From: Rhodobacterales bacterium
Lineage (GTDB): Bacteria; Pseudomonadota; Alphaproteobacteria; Rhodobacterales; Rhodobacteraceae
Length of the DNA: 64,000 nt
Assembly (NCBI GenBank): GCA_002747035.1
Contig: PDRZ01000024.1
Coordinates: 21,546 to 85,545, forward strand
Direction of reading: 5' to 3'
The notes beneath the pieces are model-generated. The model was not told the DNA's origin and ran no database searches. It saw nothing but the letters and a program-made list of their open reading frames with translations. Positions 34,475 to 43,576 of this stretch are shown piece by piece (within the stretch, counting starts at the first letter, position 1; each line of letters opens with the position of its first letter). The position numbers were made by a program, and so were the translations under genes.

Positions 34475-36880
34475 TCAGTGGGCCGTGGCCCCTGCCCCTC
34501 CAGCTTCTGCAAGCCGCGCCGCTGCGGCGGCTTCTTCCGCTTCTTCATCCCACTCAATCGCCTTAGGCTCGGAAACAAGCGCCCGTTTCAAGACATCCGA
34601 AACGTGAGTGACGGGGATGATGTCCAAACCCTCTTTCACATTGTCGGGAATGTCGGCCAGATCCTTTTCGTTTTCTTCCGGGATCAGAACCGTTTTGATG
34701 CCGCCGCGCAACGCCGCAAGAAGCTTTTCCTTCAGCCCGCCGATTGGCATGGCATTCCCGCGCAGGGACACCTCTCCCGTCATCGCGATATCCTTGCGAA
34801 CCGGAATTCCCGTCAGCACGGATACAATCGAGGTGACCATGGCCAGCCCCGCGCTTGGGCCGTCCTTGGGCGTCGCCCCGTCCGGCACGTGCACGTGGAT
34901 GTCCCATTTTTCGAACTGCGGCGGTTTCACACCAATTTCCGGTGCGATGGACCGGACATAGGATGACGCGGCCTCAATGGATTCCTTCATCACATCGCCA
35001 AGCTTGCCCGTGGTTTTCATCCGCCCCTTACCAGGAAGACGCAACGCTTCGATGTTCAACAACTCACCCCCGACCGAGGTATAGGCCAATCCGGTGACAA
35101 CACCGACCTGATCCTGTTCTTCGGCCAGACCATAGCGGTACTTCTTCACACCCAGGAAGTCCTCGATGTTTTCATCCGTGACGACAACTTCGGTGGCTTC
35201 CTTTTTGACGATCTGAGTGACCGCCTTGCGCGCAACCTTGGCGATTTCGCGTTCAAGGTTCCGCACCCCCGCCTCGCGGGTATAATGGCGGATGATCGAC
35301 GTCAGCGCGCTGTCCTCCAGCTCGAACTCACCCTTCTTCAGCCCATGATTGGCGATCTGCTTTTCAATCAGGTGCTGCCGCGCGATCTCGCGCTTTTCAT
35401 CCTCGGTATAGCCAGCCAACGGGATGATCTCCATCCGATCAAGTAGCGGCCCGGGCATGTTATAGCTGTTCGAGGTGGTCAGGAACATCACGTTCGAAAG
35501 GTCATATTCGACCTCCATATAGTGATCCACGAAAGTGGAGTTCTGTTCCGGGTCCAGCACTTCCAACATGGCCGACGCGGGATCTCCACGGAAATCCTGC
35601 CCCATCTTGTCGATCTCATCGAGCAGGATAAGCGGATTGGTGGTTTTCGCCTTTTTCAGCGCCTGAATGATCTTGCCCGGCATCGACCCGATATAGGTGC
35701 GGCGGTGTCCGCGAATTTCGCTTTCATCCCGCACGCCACCAAGGGAAATTCGGATGAACTCACGCCCCGTTGCCTTGGCCACAGATTTCCCAAGCGACGT
35801 TTTCCCGACACCCGGAGGGCCGACAAGACACATGATCGGGCCCTTCAGCTTTTTGGACCGCTGTTGAACAGCCAGGTATTCGACGATCCGTTCCTTGACC
35901 TTTTCCAGACCATAGTGATCGGAATCAAGAACTTGCTGGGCTTTATTCAAGTCTTTCTTGACACGGGACTTGGTGCCCCACGGGATCGAAAGCATCCAGT
36001 CGAGATAGTTGCGCACCACCGTGGCCTCGGCCGACATGGGCGACATGTTTTTCAACTTTTTAAGCTCGGCATCGGCCTTTTCCCTGGCCTCTTTAGAGAG
36101 CTTGGTTTCCGCAATCCTGGATTCCAACTCGGCCACTTCGTTCTGGCCTTCTTCCCCGTCGCCCAGTTCCTTCTGAATGGCCTTCATCTGCTCATTCAGA
36201 TAATATTCCCGCTGGGTGCGTTCCATCTGGGACTTCACCCGGGTTTTGATCTTCTTCTCGACCTGCAGAACGGACATTTCGCCCTGCATCAACCCGTACA
36301 CCTTTTCCAGCCGCTCGGACACGGACAGGGTTTCCAGAAGCTCCTGTTTCTGGTCCACCTCAATGCCCAGATGACCCGCGACAAGATCGGCAAGCTTGGC
36401 TGGTTCGGTCGCCTCGGACACCGCCGAAAGCGCCTCTTCCGGGATGTTCTTGCGTACTTTAGCATAGCGTTCAAATTCATTGCCCACGGTGCGCTGCAAC
36501 GCTTCAATCGTCGCGGCATCGCCGGGCATTTCAGTCAGGTAATCCGCGCGCGCCTCGAAAAACTCTTCGTTTTCAAGGAACTCGTCAATCCGCACCCGGG
36601 CCTGCCCTTCGACCAAAACCTTGACGGTCCCGTCGGGCAGCTTCAACAACTGCAGCACGTTGGCCAGAACCCCGGCCTTGTAAATCCCGTCGGTGGTCGG
36701 CTCGTCCACGCTTGGGTCAATCTGCGACGACAACAGAATCTGCTTGTCATCCTGCATCACCTCTTCCAAAGCGCGCACCGATTTTTCGCGGCCCACAAAC
36801 AGCGGCACGATCATGTGGGGGAAAACCACGATGTCGCGCAACGGCAGCACGGGATAGGAGGAATTCAACGGCTCTTGCAT
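34475..36880 (-). CDS. lon: ATP-dependent protease Lon
   Basis: 801 residues from ATG 36880 (AAGGA box 6 bases upstream); a much longer in-frame extension upstream is not part of the gene. Order: N-terminal substrate domain (YPVLPLRDIVVFPHMIVPLF), coiled coil, AAA+ domain with Walker A GPPGVGKTSLGKS and Walker B LILLDEIDKMG, and the protease domain with catalytic Ser in PKDGPSAG and Lys in GGLKEKLLAA. It degrades misfolded and regulatory proteins. Divergent from fliG. Confidence 0.97.
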   Translation of the reverse strand: MQEPLNSSYPVLPLRDIVVFPHMIVPLFVGREKSVRALEEVMQDDKQILLSSQIDPSVDEPTTDGIYKAGVLANVLQLLKLPDGTVKVLVEGQARVRIDEFLENEEFFEARADYLTEMPGDAATIEALQRTVGNEFERYAKVRKNIPEEALSAVSEATEPAKLADLVAGHLGIEVDQKQELLETLSVSERLEKVYGLMQGEMSVLQVEKKIKTRVKSQMERTQREYYLNEQMKAIQKELGDGEEGQNEVAELESRIAETKLSKEAREKADAELKKLKNMSPMSAEATVVRNYLDWMLSIPWGTKSRVKKDLNKAQQVLDSDHYGLEKVKERIVEYLAVQQRSKKLKGPIMCLVGPPGVGKTSLGKSVAKATGREFIRISLGGVRDESEIRGHRRTYIGSMPGKIIQALKKAKTTNPLILLDEIDKMGQDFRGDPASAMLEVLDPEQNSTFVDHYMEVEYDLSNVMFLTTSNSYNMPGPLLDRMEIIPLAGYTEDEKREIARQHLIEKQIANHGLKKGEFELEDSALTSIIRHYTREAGVRNLEREIAKVARKAVTQIVKKEATEVVVTDENIEDFLGVKKYRYGLAEEQDQVGVVTGLAYTSVGGELLNIEALRLPGKGRMKTTGKLGDVMKESIEAASSYVRSIAPEIGVKPPQFEKWDIHVHVPDGATPKDGPSAGLAMVTSIVSVLTGIPVRKDIAMTGEVSLRGNAMPIGGLKEKLLAALRGGIKTVLIPEENEKDLADIPDNVKEGLDIIPVTHVSDVLKRALVSEPKAIEWDEEAEEAAAAARLAEAGGAGATAH

Positions 36881-37151
36881 GCTCAGTCCTTCATTATTGG
36901 CAAGACCCCCGGCCCCTGTTTCAGGCAGCACAAGGCATCTCCACGTTTCCTGAACGTTAATCTGGGGTGTTGGCACGGGGATTTCAACCAGCTTCTTGGG
37001 CGCAAGAATGACAATGCAGGACCTCTGGGGCAAGTATGGAATCCGGTCGGTTTGAGGTAAAATCGTGCGAGACTGTCGAAACCGGGGCGAGCTAAAGGCG
37101 TTGTTTACCGTTATCGTGTCAAATTGCGGCAAAAGACAACGAAGGGTGACC

Positions 37152-38234
37152 ATGTCCGATCTGACCCCGCTTGCCGCACCGCGCGGCCCTGCCCCTGCCC
37201 TTACCCGCACCTCCGCCCTGGGCGGACCACTTGATTCCCGCAAAAAGGCGGCAATCATCGTACGGTTCCTGCTGAACGAAGGGGCCGAAGTGCCCTTGGC
37301 GCAGTTGCCGGAAGAGCTGCAAACCGATTTGACGCAACAGATGGGGGCGATGCGTTATGTGGATCGCGATACGCTGGCACAGGTTCTGGCCGAATTCGCG
37401 GATGAAGTGGAGCGGATGGGGCTGACCTTTCCCCGCGGTCTCGCCGGGGCGCTCAGCGCTCTGGATGGCAAGATTTCTCCGCAAACCGCCGCGCGGCTGC
37501 GCAAAGAGGCGGGCGTACGCCGCACCGGCGATCCGTGGGAAATGATCCGTTCCATGCCGGTGGAAGAGCTGCAACCGATCCTGGAAAGGGAAAGCACCGA
37601 GGTGGCGGCGGTGCTGCTCTCCAAACTTGACGTGAGCAAGGCGGCGGAACTTCTCAGCCACCTGCCCGGCCCCGATGCCCGGCGGATCACCTATGCCATG
37701 TCACTGACCGAAGCCGTGACGCCCGAGGCGGTGGACCGCATTGGCCTGTCTCTGGCAGCGCAAATTGAAATGAAACCCACGCGCGCCTTCAACGAGGGTC
37801 CCGAGGAACGGCTTGGCGCGATCCTGAATGTCAGTCAGGCACTCACACGGGACGACGTGCTGAACGGGCTGGATGAAAATGACGAGGATTTTGCCCAGAA
37901 AGTGCGCAAGGCGATCTTTACCTACAATCACATTCCGGCCCGGATCCAGCCGCTGGATGTGGGCAAAATCACGCGCGAGGTGGATCAGGCCGTTCTGATC
38001 ACCGCGCTGGCCTTTACTATGAACGGCGAAGACGAGGCGATGAAAGAAGCCTCGGAATACATCCTCAACAACCTGACCAAACGCATGGCCGATGCCATCC
38101 GCGAAGAGGTCGGCGAGGCGGGCAAGATCAAGCCCAAAGATGGCAATGAAGCGATCAATACCATCATTGCGGCGATCCGGGAACTGCAGGCCCGCGGCGA
38201 GCTTGAATTTGTTGTGGAGGATGAGGATGAATAG
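37152..38234 (+). CDS. fliG: Flagellar motor switch protein FliG, solitary copy
   Basis: 360 residues starting MSDLTPLAAPRGPAPALTRT, with the FliG architecture: N-terminal domain with SRKKAAIIVRFLLNEGAE, middle domain with MPVEELQPILERESTEVAAV, and C-terminal torque domain. AAGGGTGA precedes the ATG; an upstream extension to 37065 is rejected. FliG links the MS ring to the C ring and contacts the stator. No other flagellar gene is in the window, which is unusual: fliG is normally inside a flagellar cluster. The closing part (TKRMADAIREEVGEAGKIKP) is intact. Confidence 0.88.
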   Translation: MSDLTPLAAPRGPAPALTRTSALGGPLDSRKKAAIIVRFLLNEGAEVPLAQLPEELQTDLTQQMGAMRYVDRDTLAQVLAEFADEVERMGLTFPRGLAGALSALDGKISPQTAARLRKEAGVRRTGDPWEMIRSMPVEELQPILERESTEVAAVLLSKLDVSKAAELLSHLPGPDARRITYAMSLTEAVTPEAVDRIGLSLAAQIEMKPTRAFNEGPEERLGAILNVSQALTRDDVLNGLDENDEDFAQKVRKAIFTYNHIPARIQPLDVGKITREVDQAVLITALAFTMNGEDEAMKEASEYILNNLTKRMADAIREEVGEAGKIKPKDGNEAINTIIAAIRELQARGELEFVVEDEDE

Positions 38235-38673
38235 CCCCATCAGCGGTAATTTGCGCCTCCGCTTGGCGAATCCCCGTGATGTTGTGGCCAAAATACACCA
38301 CCTCAAGTTATTGATTTAAAAAGATATATACCGTATATTGTTAAATGCGCAGACCGCTCGATGCAAAAGCCACGTTTTTGCCTTAATTGCTCCTTAAGCA
38401 CGACAGGAAGGTTGGCGAAAGTCCAACCATCAAGAATGATGCTGAGGCAAGAAATGACCGGGACACGCCCCCCCATGCCGCGCAGAATGCGCGTAGTTTG
38501 CTGCTCTTTGGGTGCAACACCCCTCTCTCCTTCCCGCGCACGGCTTGACATGCCTGTGTGCTCAGGGCGGCGCACATATCTCTGTCTGAACGCAGCCCTC
38601 GGTCCCGGGATGGCCCACTCTGGTCCGAGCGCTGGCCTGACCACTGGCCCGGTGACAGACAAGGGGATGCCTC
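38235..38673. other. Intergenic region between fliG and a lipoprotein gene
   Basis: About 440 bases without a gene. The first part (38290-38400) is clearly AT-rich against the surroundings and includes the dyad ATATAC-C-GTATAT at 38326-38338, a possible promoter or operator. The rest holds only short open frames I do not believe. Confidence 0.45.
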
Positions 38674-40050
38674 ATGCGTAACCAGCTGCTGCCGATCTTC
38701 CTTTTGCTGGTGGGATGTATGCCGGGCGGAATACCGGAAACGGCGACGCGGGCCTCGCGCCCCGAACCCGTGTCCTCCCTGCCCCCGATCAAGAATTTCA
38801 CATCGCCTTCGCCCAGTTCTCCGGCGCGCTCGAACCGCGATATCGCCCGTGATTTCCTTGAACTCACCTTTCGGTTGGAATCCGGGCGCGATCTGCCTGT
38901 CCTGACCCGGTTCGAAACGCCGATCACCGTGCGTGTCACGGGCGATCCGTCGCCCACGCTCCTGCCTGATCTTGCCCGGCTGGTGCGTCGGATGCAGACC
39001 GAAGCGCGTTTGCCGATCTCGATGACCAATGATCCGAACGCCAATATCACGGTTCAGGCGGTCAGCCGCGCCGACATCCGGCGTAACCTGCCCCATGCCG
39101 CCTGTTTCGTTGTGCCCAACATTTCGGACATCTCACAATACCGCGCGGCACGGCGCAGCCAGAAATCGAACTGGGGTCTGTTGCGTAAACGCGAACGGCT
39201 TGCCGTGTTCGTCCCCAACGATGCCAGCCCGCAAGAGGTGCGCGATTGCCTGCACGAAGAGCTGGCCCAGGCCGTTGGGCCGCTGAACGATCTCTATCGC
39301 CTGCCGGATTCGGTGTTCAACGATGATAACGTCCACACGGTTCTGACCGGATTCGACATGTTGATCCTCCGCGCCTATTACGATCCGGCCCTGTCCAACG
39401 GAATGACTAAACGTCAGGTGGCGGCGCGCCTGCCTGCAATCCTTGCCCGTCTGAACCCCCGTGGCGAACGGGCCGCGACCCGCCGCCCTGCCCCCACGCC
39501 GCGCAGCTGGATCGACGCGATCCAGACCGCGCTTGGTCCGGGCACCAGCCACACCCAACGCAAGGTAGCCGCGAAAAAGGCCCTGTCCATTGCCCAATCT
39601 CTGGGCTGGCAGGACCACCGCCGCGCCTTTGCCCATTACGCCATGGGCCGTCTGAACGCGGCGTCCGATCCTGACGCGGCCCTTTCGCATTTCCGCGCGG
39701 CGGATCATTTTTATGCCACCAGCCCGTCGACCGGCCTGCACCGCGCTTATGTATCCTCGCAACTGGCCGCCCATGCGCTGGCCCAGGGCGATGGGAAATC
39801 CACCCTGGCGATGGTGAACCGCGCCATTCCGACCGCATCGCGCCACGAAAACGCGGCGCTGCTGTCCACCCTTATGTTGCTGCGCGCCGAGGCACTTGAA
39901 ATCTCGGGCCGTGCCTCCGAAGCGAGCCATGTGCGTATGGACAGTCTGGGCTGGGCACGGTACGGGTTCGGCGCGGACTGGGCCGTACGTGCAAAACTGC
40001 GCGAAATCGGGTCGCTCAATCCGCTGAAAGGGAGACGCGGAAACCTATGA
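38674..40050 (+). CDS. DUF2927 lipoprotein
   Basis: 458 residues with a lipoprotein signal (MRNQLLPIFLLLVGC). The central part (about 60-260) matches DUF2927, with RDIARDFLELTFRLESGRDL and CLHEELAQAVGPLNDLYRLP, the second resembling a metal-binding His-Glu-Glu segment. The C-terminal 170 residues are helical with repeat-like spacing. The family is typical of Rhodobacteraceae and its function is unknown to me. Stop overlaps the next small ORF by four bases. Confidence 0.82.
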   Translation: MRNQLLPIFLLLVGCMPGGIPETATRASRPEPVSSLPPIKNFTSPSPSSPARSNRDIARDFLELTFRLESGRDLPVLTRFETPITVRVTGDPSPTLLPDLARLVRRMQTEARLPISMTNDPNANITVQAVSRADIRRNLPHAACFVVPNISDISQYRAARRSQKSNWGLLRKRERLAVFVPNDASPQEVRDCLHEELAQAVGPLNDLYRLPDSVFNDDNVHTVLTGFDMLILRAYYDPALSNGMTKRQVAARLPAILARLNPRGERAATRRPAPTPRSWIDAIQTALGPGTSHTQRKVAAKKALSIAQSLGWQDHRRAFAHYAMGRLNAASDPDAALSHFRAADHFYATSPSTGLHRAYVSSQLAAHALAQGDGKSTLAMVNRAIPTASRHENAALLSTLMLLRAEALEISGRASEASHVRMDSLGWARYGFGADWAVRAKLREIGSLNPLKGRRGNL

Positions 40051-40214
40051 TGGTTCTGACCGGATTTTTGATCGGCGCGATTTTTGGTGCCGTTCAGGCC
40101 AAACGACGCAAGGGCAAAACACTGGATATATTGCAATATGGTGCCGCCTACGGCATCGCTTTTGCGATCCTGTTCCTGATTCTGAACCTGATCGTGCTGC
40201 GCAATATGGGGTGA
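40047..40214 (+). CDS. Small membrane protein of unknown function
   Basis: A 55-codon frame (MMVLTGFLIGAIFGAVQAKR... LNLIVLRNMG) with two membrane segments separated by a basic loop KRRKGKTLD. The ATG overlaps the stop of the DUF2927 gene (ATGA) and its own stop is 7 bases before the VWA gene, so it looks like a true member of this operon. Confidence 0.75.
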   Translation: MMVLTGFLIGAIFGAVQAKRRKGKTLDILQYGAAYGIAFAILFLILNLIVLRNMG

Positions 40215-40220
40215 TCCGCG

Positions 40221-41405
40221 ATGTTCCTGCCGTTTTTCGAAAACCTTCGCAAGGCAGGTCTTCCCGTTTCGCTTCGCGAATACCTGACCTTTCTGGAAGC
40301 GATGCGCGCCGGTCTTGTCACATATGACATTGACGGATTCTATTACCTTGCCCGCAGCGCGATGGTGAAAGACGAACGCAATATCGACAAGTTCGACCGC
40401 GCCTTTGCAGCAAGCTTTGAGGGCATTGAGAACATCAAGCTGGGCGACGTCCTTGAGGCGGTGAACATCCCCGCCGACTGGCTTGAAAAAATGGCCGAAA
40501 AACACCTGTCCGAAGAGGAAAAGGCCGAGATCGAGGCCATGGGTGGTTTTGACAAGCTCATGGAAACGCTGAAAGAACGGTTAAAGGAACAGGAAGGTCG
40601 CCACCAGGGCGGCAACAAATGGATTGGTACTGCCGGCACCTCCCCTTTCGGGGCGTATGGGTATAATCCCGAAGGGGTGCGGATCGGTCAGGACAAGTCG
40701 CGCCACCAGCGCGCGGTCAAGGTCTGGGACAAGCGCGAGTTCAAGAACCTGGATGGCGATGTCGAATTGGGCACCCGCAACATCAAGGTGGCGCTCAAAC
40801 GCCTGCGTCGCTGGGCGCGGGACGGGGCACATGATGAACTGGACCTTGACGGCACCATTCGCGCCACTGCGGAACACGGCTATCTTGATGTGAAAACCCG
40901 CCCCGAGCGGCGCAATGCGGTCAAGGTTCTGCTTTTTCTTGATGTGGGCGGATCCATGGACCCTCATATCAAGGTGGTAGAAGAGTTGTTTTCAGCCGCC
41001 AAAACCGAATTCAAGCATCTGGAATATTTCTACTTCCACAATTGCCTTTACGAAGGGGTGTGGCGCGACAATGCACGCCGGTGGGACGCCCAGACGCCCA
41101 CCCATGAGGTGCTGCGCACCTATGGGCCGGATTACAAATGCATCTTCGTCGGGGATGCCTCGATGTCGCCCTATGAAATCGCCTATCCGGGCGGGGCGAA
41201 TGAACATTGGAACGCAGAATCCGGTCAGGTTTGGCTGGAACGCGCCCGGGATCAGTGGCCCAGCCACATGTGGATCAACCCGGTGCCCGAGAAATACTGG
41301 GATTACACCCATTCCATCGGCATGATCCGCGAGATTTTTGAAAGCCGCATGGTGCCCATGACCCTGAAAGGGATCGAAGAGGGTATGAAAGAGCTGACCC
41401 GCTAA
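40221..41405 (+). CDS. VWA domain protein (CoxE-like)
   Basis: 394 residues with a helical N-terminal region, a Gly/Lys-rich middle (QGGNKWIGTAGTSPFGAYGY) and a VWA domain with the MIDAS start FLDVGGSMDPHIKVV. The usual DxSxS reads D-V-G-G-S here, so one metal-ligand serine is replaced by glycine, which is common in this CoxE-like subgroup. Such proteins often work with a MoxR AAA ATPase, not present nearby. Last gene of the lipoprotein/small membrane protein operon. Confidence 0.88.
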   Translation: MFLPFFENLRKAGLPVSLREYLTFLEAMRAGLVTYDIDGFYYLARSAMVKDERNIDKFDRAFAASFEGIENIKLGDVLEAVNIPADWLEKMAEKHLSEEEKAEIEAMGGFDKLMETLKERLKEQEGRHQGGNKWIGTAGTSPFGAYGYNPEGVRIGQDKSRHQRAVKVWDKREFKNLDGDVELGTRNIKVALKRLRRWARDGAHDELDLDGTIRATAEHGYLDVKTRPERRNAVKVLLFLDVGGSMDPHIKVVEELFSAAKTEFKHLEYFYFHNCLYEGVWRDNARRWDAQTPTHEVLRTYGPDYKCIFVGDASMSPYEIAYPGGANEHWNAESGQVWLERARDQWPSHMWINPVPEKYWDYTHSIGMIREIFESRMVPMTLKGIEEGMKELTR

Positions 41406-42139
41406 AGCTGAAATAACCGCCCCGGCCCCCAGCCGGTGGCGTCGACGCCGGACAGCACCAGCATATGCCACAACAGGGCGAGGTTCGAGGATATGACGGG
41501 CACGCCCAGGCTGGCCTCGATCTGTTCGATAATCCCAAAGCTTCGCAAGTTGGTGCAGCTTGTGAACACAGCGTCGCAATCCATTGATTTTACAACCCTT
41601 TCCACTGTAGTCCGTGTCGAAAATTCGGTGATCCGCGCCACGATCCAATCGTCGCTTTGGGCAAAGCTGGCCTCGGCCACCGTTTCAAACCCCGCTTCGG
41701 CCAGCCGCGCGCGCATGGGGGCGTTCACCTCAGCCACATAGGGCGAAACGAACGCAATCCGCCGCGCGTTCACCGCGTGCAGCGCTTCGATCACAGCGGT
41801 GAGCGGGTTTGTCACACGGGCCGCGCCACAGCCCTGTTTGACCAGATCCTCCACCCGCTCCGGGCCAATAATGGTTGCCCCGGAAGTGCAGCCATAGCCA
41901 ACAACATCCAGCCCCTCGGGAAGCAACGCCGCCGTTTGGGTCATGTGCCCGGCCATGGTCTCCAGCGATGCGGGCGTCACATCAGGTTGCGACGGGATCC
42001 GGGCGTGCAACAGGTTGACAGGCCGCCCCGTCACCACCTCGCGCGCCTCGCCTTCCAGCGTTTCGTCCGTGGACAGCACAATCAGCCCAAGCCGCGCCCC
42101 GCCGCCATATCCATGATCAAGTTCATAAGGTTCTGTCAT
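41402..42139 (-). CDS. Asp/Glu racemase superfamily protein (maleate isomerase/arylmalonate decarboxylase-like)
   Basis: 245 residues from MTEPYELDHGYGGGARLGLI. The two active-site cysteines are in VVGYGCTSGATIIG and AVFTSCTNLRSF, the pattern of maleate cis-trans isomerase and arylmalonate decarboxylase relatives. The substrate cannot be told. Its stop codon overlaps that of the VWA gene on the other strand (four shared bases, 41402-41405). It is divergent from the M48 protease gene. Confidence 0.87.
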   Translation of the reverse strand: MTEPYELDHGYGGGARLGLIVLSTDETLEGEAREVVTGRPVNLLHARIPSQPDVTPASLETMAGHMTQTAALLPEGLDVVGYGCTSGATIIGPERVEDLVKQGCGAARVTNPLTAVIEALHAVNARRIAFVSPYVAEVNAPMRARLAEAGFETVAEASFAQSDDWIVARITEFSTRTTVERVVKSMDCDAVFTSCTNLRSFGIIEQIEASLGVPVISSNLALLWHMLVLSGVDATGWGPGRLFQL

Positions 42140-42216
42140 GGATCGCACCCTGACACGCCGCGCGCACCCCGCCAAGCCCCCTTGCCCAAACCGACATTTC
42201 CCCCCATATCACCCCC

Positions 42217-42897
42217 ATGCTCCGCTTTGCCCCGATCCTCCTTGCCCTGATATACGGCGTCGCCATGTATCGCTTTTCCGCATGGCGCACCGCCCGTGAG
42301 TTGGACGAGAAATCCACCGAACTGGCGGATCCCGGCCTGAAACCCGTTCTCGACCGGATGGCCCGGGCACTGGACCTGCCGCGCATCCGGGTGCATCTTT
42401 ACGAAATTGCTCCGGTCAACGGGCTGGCCGCGCCGGATGGGCGGATTTTCCTGACACGCGGGTTTTACGAAAAATACAACGCCGGAGAGGTCAGCGCGGA
42501 AGAAATCGCAAGTGTCATCGCCCATGAACTGGGGCATGTGGCCCTGGGGCATTCGCGGCGACGCATGATTGATTTTTCGGGCCAGAATGCGCTGCGCACC
42601 GCGCTGTCCATGGTGTTGGGCCGGTTTATTCCCGGGGTCGGCCCGTGGCTGGCCAGTCTGGTCACCACCATGCTGGCGGCGCGCCTGTCCCGCTCGGACG
42701 AATACGAGGCGGATGAATATGCCGCCGCCCTGTTGACCAAGGCCGGGATTGGCACCACCCCCCAGATTTCACTGTTTGAAAAACTTGCGGCGTTGACCCA
42801 AAGCAACCATGGCACGGCACCGGCATGGTTGATGAGCCATCCCAAGACGCAGGAGCGGATCGCCAGGATTGAAAAACTGTCGGCCAGGTGGGGTTAA
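42217..42897 (+). CDS. M48-family metalloprotease
   Basis: 226 residues, N-terminal membrane anchor (FAPILLALIYGVAMYRF), then the zinc motif HELGH in IAHELGHVALGHS and the third ligand region SDEYEADEYAA. It resembles HtpX/BepA-type proteases and should cleave envelope or membrane proteins. The stop is directly followed by an inverted copy of repeat B. Confidence 0.92.
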   Translation: MLRFAPILLALIYGVAMYRFSAWRTARELDEKSTELADPGLKPVLDRMARALDLPRIRVHLYEIAPVNGLAAPDGRIFLTRGFYEKYNAGEVSAEEIASVIAHELGHVALGHSRRRMIDFSGQNALRTALSMVLGRFIPGVGPWLASLVTTMLAARLSRSDEYEADEYAAALLTKAGIGTTPQISLFEKLAALTQSNHGTAPAWLMSHPKTQERIARIEKLSARWG

Positions 42898-42939
42898 AGC
42901 GTTTCCGCATGACGTTGACTCAGCGTGATGTGGAAACGC
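42898..42939 (-). repeat. Palindromic repeat element B, copy 3 (inverted)
   Basis: AGCGTTTCCGCATGACGTTG to GTGGAAACGC is the reverse complement of copy 1 with a few changes. It begins on the base after the stop codon of the M48 gene. Confidence 0.88.
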
Positions 42940-42962
42940 CGCGCAACATACCAGGACTGTGA

Positions 42963-43005
42963 GCGTTTCCAGTTCTTGCTGTGATCCAACAATAACTGGA
43001 AAATC
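42963..43005 (-). repeat. Palindromic repeat element A, copy 2 (inverted)
   Basis: GCGTTTCCAG at the left and AACTGGAAAATC at the right, with GATCCAACAATAACTGGAAA matching the reverse complement of the A element at 19281-19323. It ends one base before the stop codon of the PIN gene, so A and B together exactly fill this gap. Confidence 0.85.
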
Positions 43006-43006
43006 T

Positions 43007-43576
43007 TTAGGTCCTATGGGCCGGTTCATCCAACACCGCTGACACAGCCTTGGCCAATCGTGGCAAACGGGCCTTCTTCAACAGGCTGCGCAGGGTCCAG
43101 TCCTCGCCTGAAAGACGCCGCGCCGTGGTCAGGACATCGACCACCACCGGGACCACCCGGTCGGCATCAGCCTGCCAGAACCCGTGCAGGAATCCATCCG
43201 GGTCCACACGTGAAAGACCTTCCTCGGCCAGGGTATTGCGCGGAAAATCCTTGGCATTCATCGTCACGATCACATCTGCGGATCCGGCAATCGCGGCCGC
43301 CAGGACATGCACATCCGCCGGATCCGGCAACCACAGGCGGGTTTCCAAGGACGGTTTCCACGTCACGGACGCCCCCGGCCAATGGGCGCGGATCATCGCC
43401 ACTTCGCCACGCGCCTGTGCCTCGCCCTCGGGGCCCAGCTTGACCGCCGCCCGCGCCCATTCGTCAAGAATGCGCTCGGACCACAGGGGCGTGAACGCCC
43501 CGGTCCGGGCCACGCCCAGCAACACTTGACGCATCACCGTGGGATACAGAACACAGGTATCCAGAAGCGCCTTCAC
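43007..43576 (-). CDS. PIN-domain protein
   Basis: 189 residues with the PIN nuclease acidic residues in LLDTCVLYP and LPDPADVHVLAAAI and a later DVIVTMNAKDFP. The start is a GTG (43576) within GTGA, overlapping the stop of the methyltransferase gene, so the two are coupled. No small antitoxin gene accompanies it, unlike VapBC modules, so it may be a housekeeping RNase or a PIN relative with an RNA-related role. Confidence 0.85.
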   Translation of the reverse strand: MKALLDTCVLYPTVMRQVLLGVARTGAFTPLWSERILDEWARAAVKLGPEGEAQARGEVAMIRAHWPGASVTWKPSLETRLWLPDPADVHVLAAAIAGSADVIVTMNAKDFPRNTLAEEGLSRVDPDGFLHGFWQADADRVVPVVVDVLTTARRLSGEDWTLRSLLKKARLPRLAKAVSAVLDEPAHRT

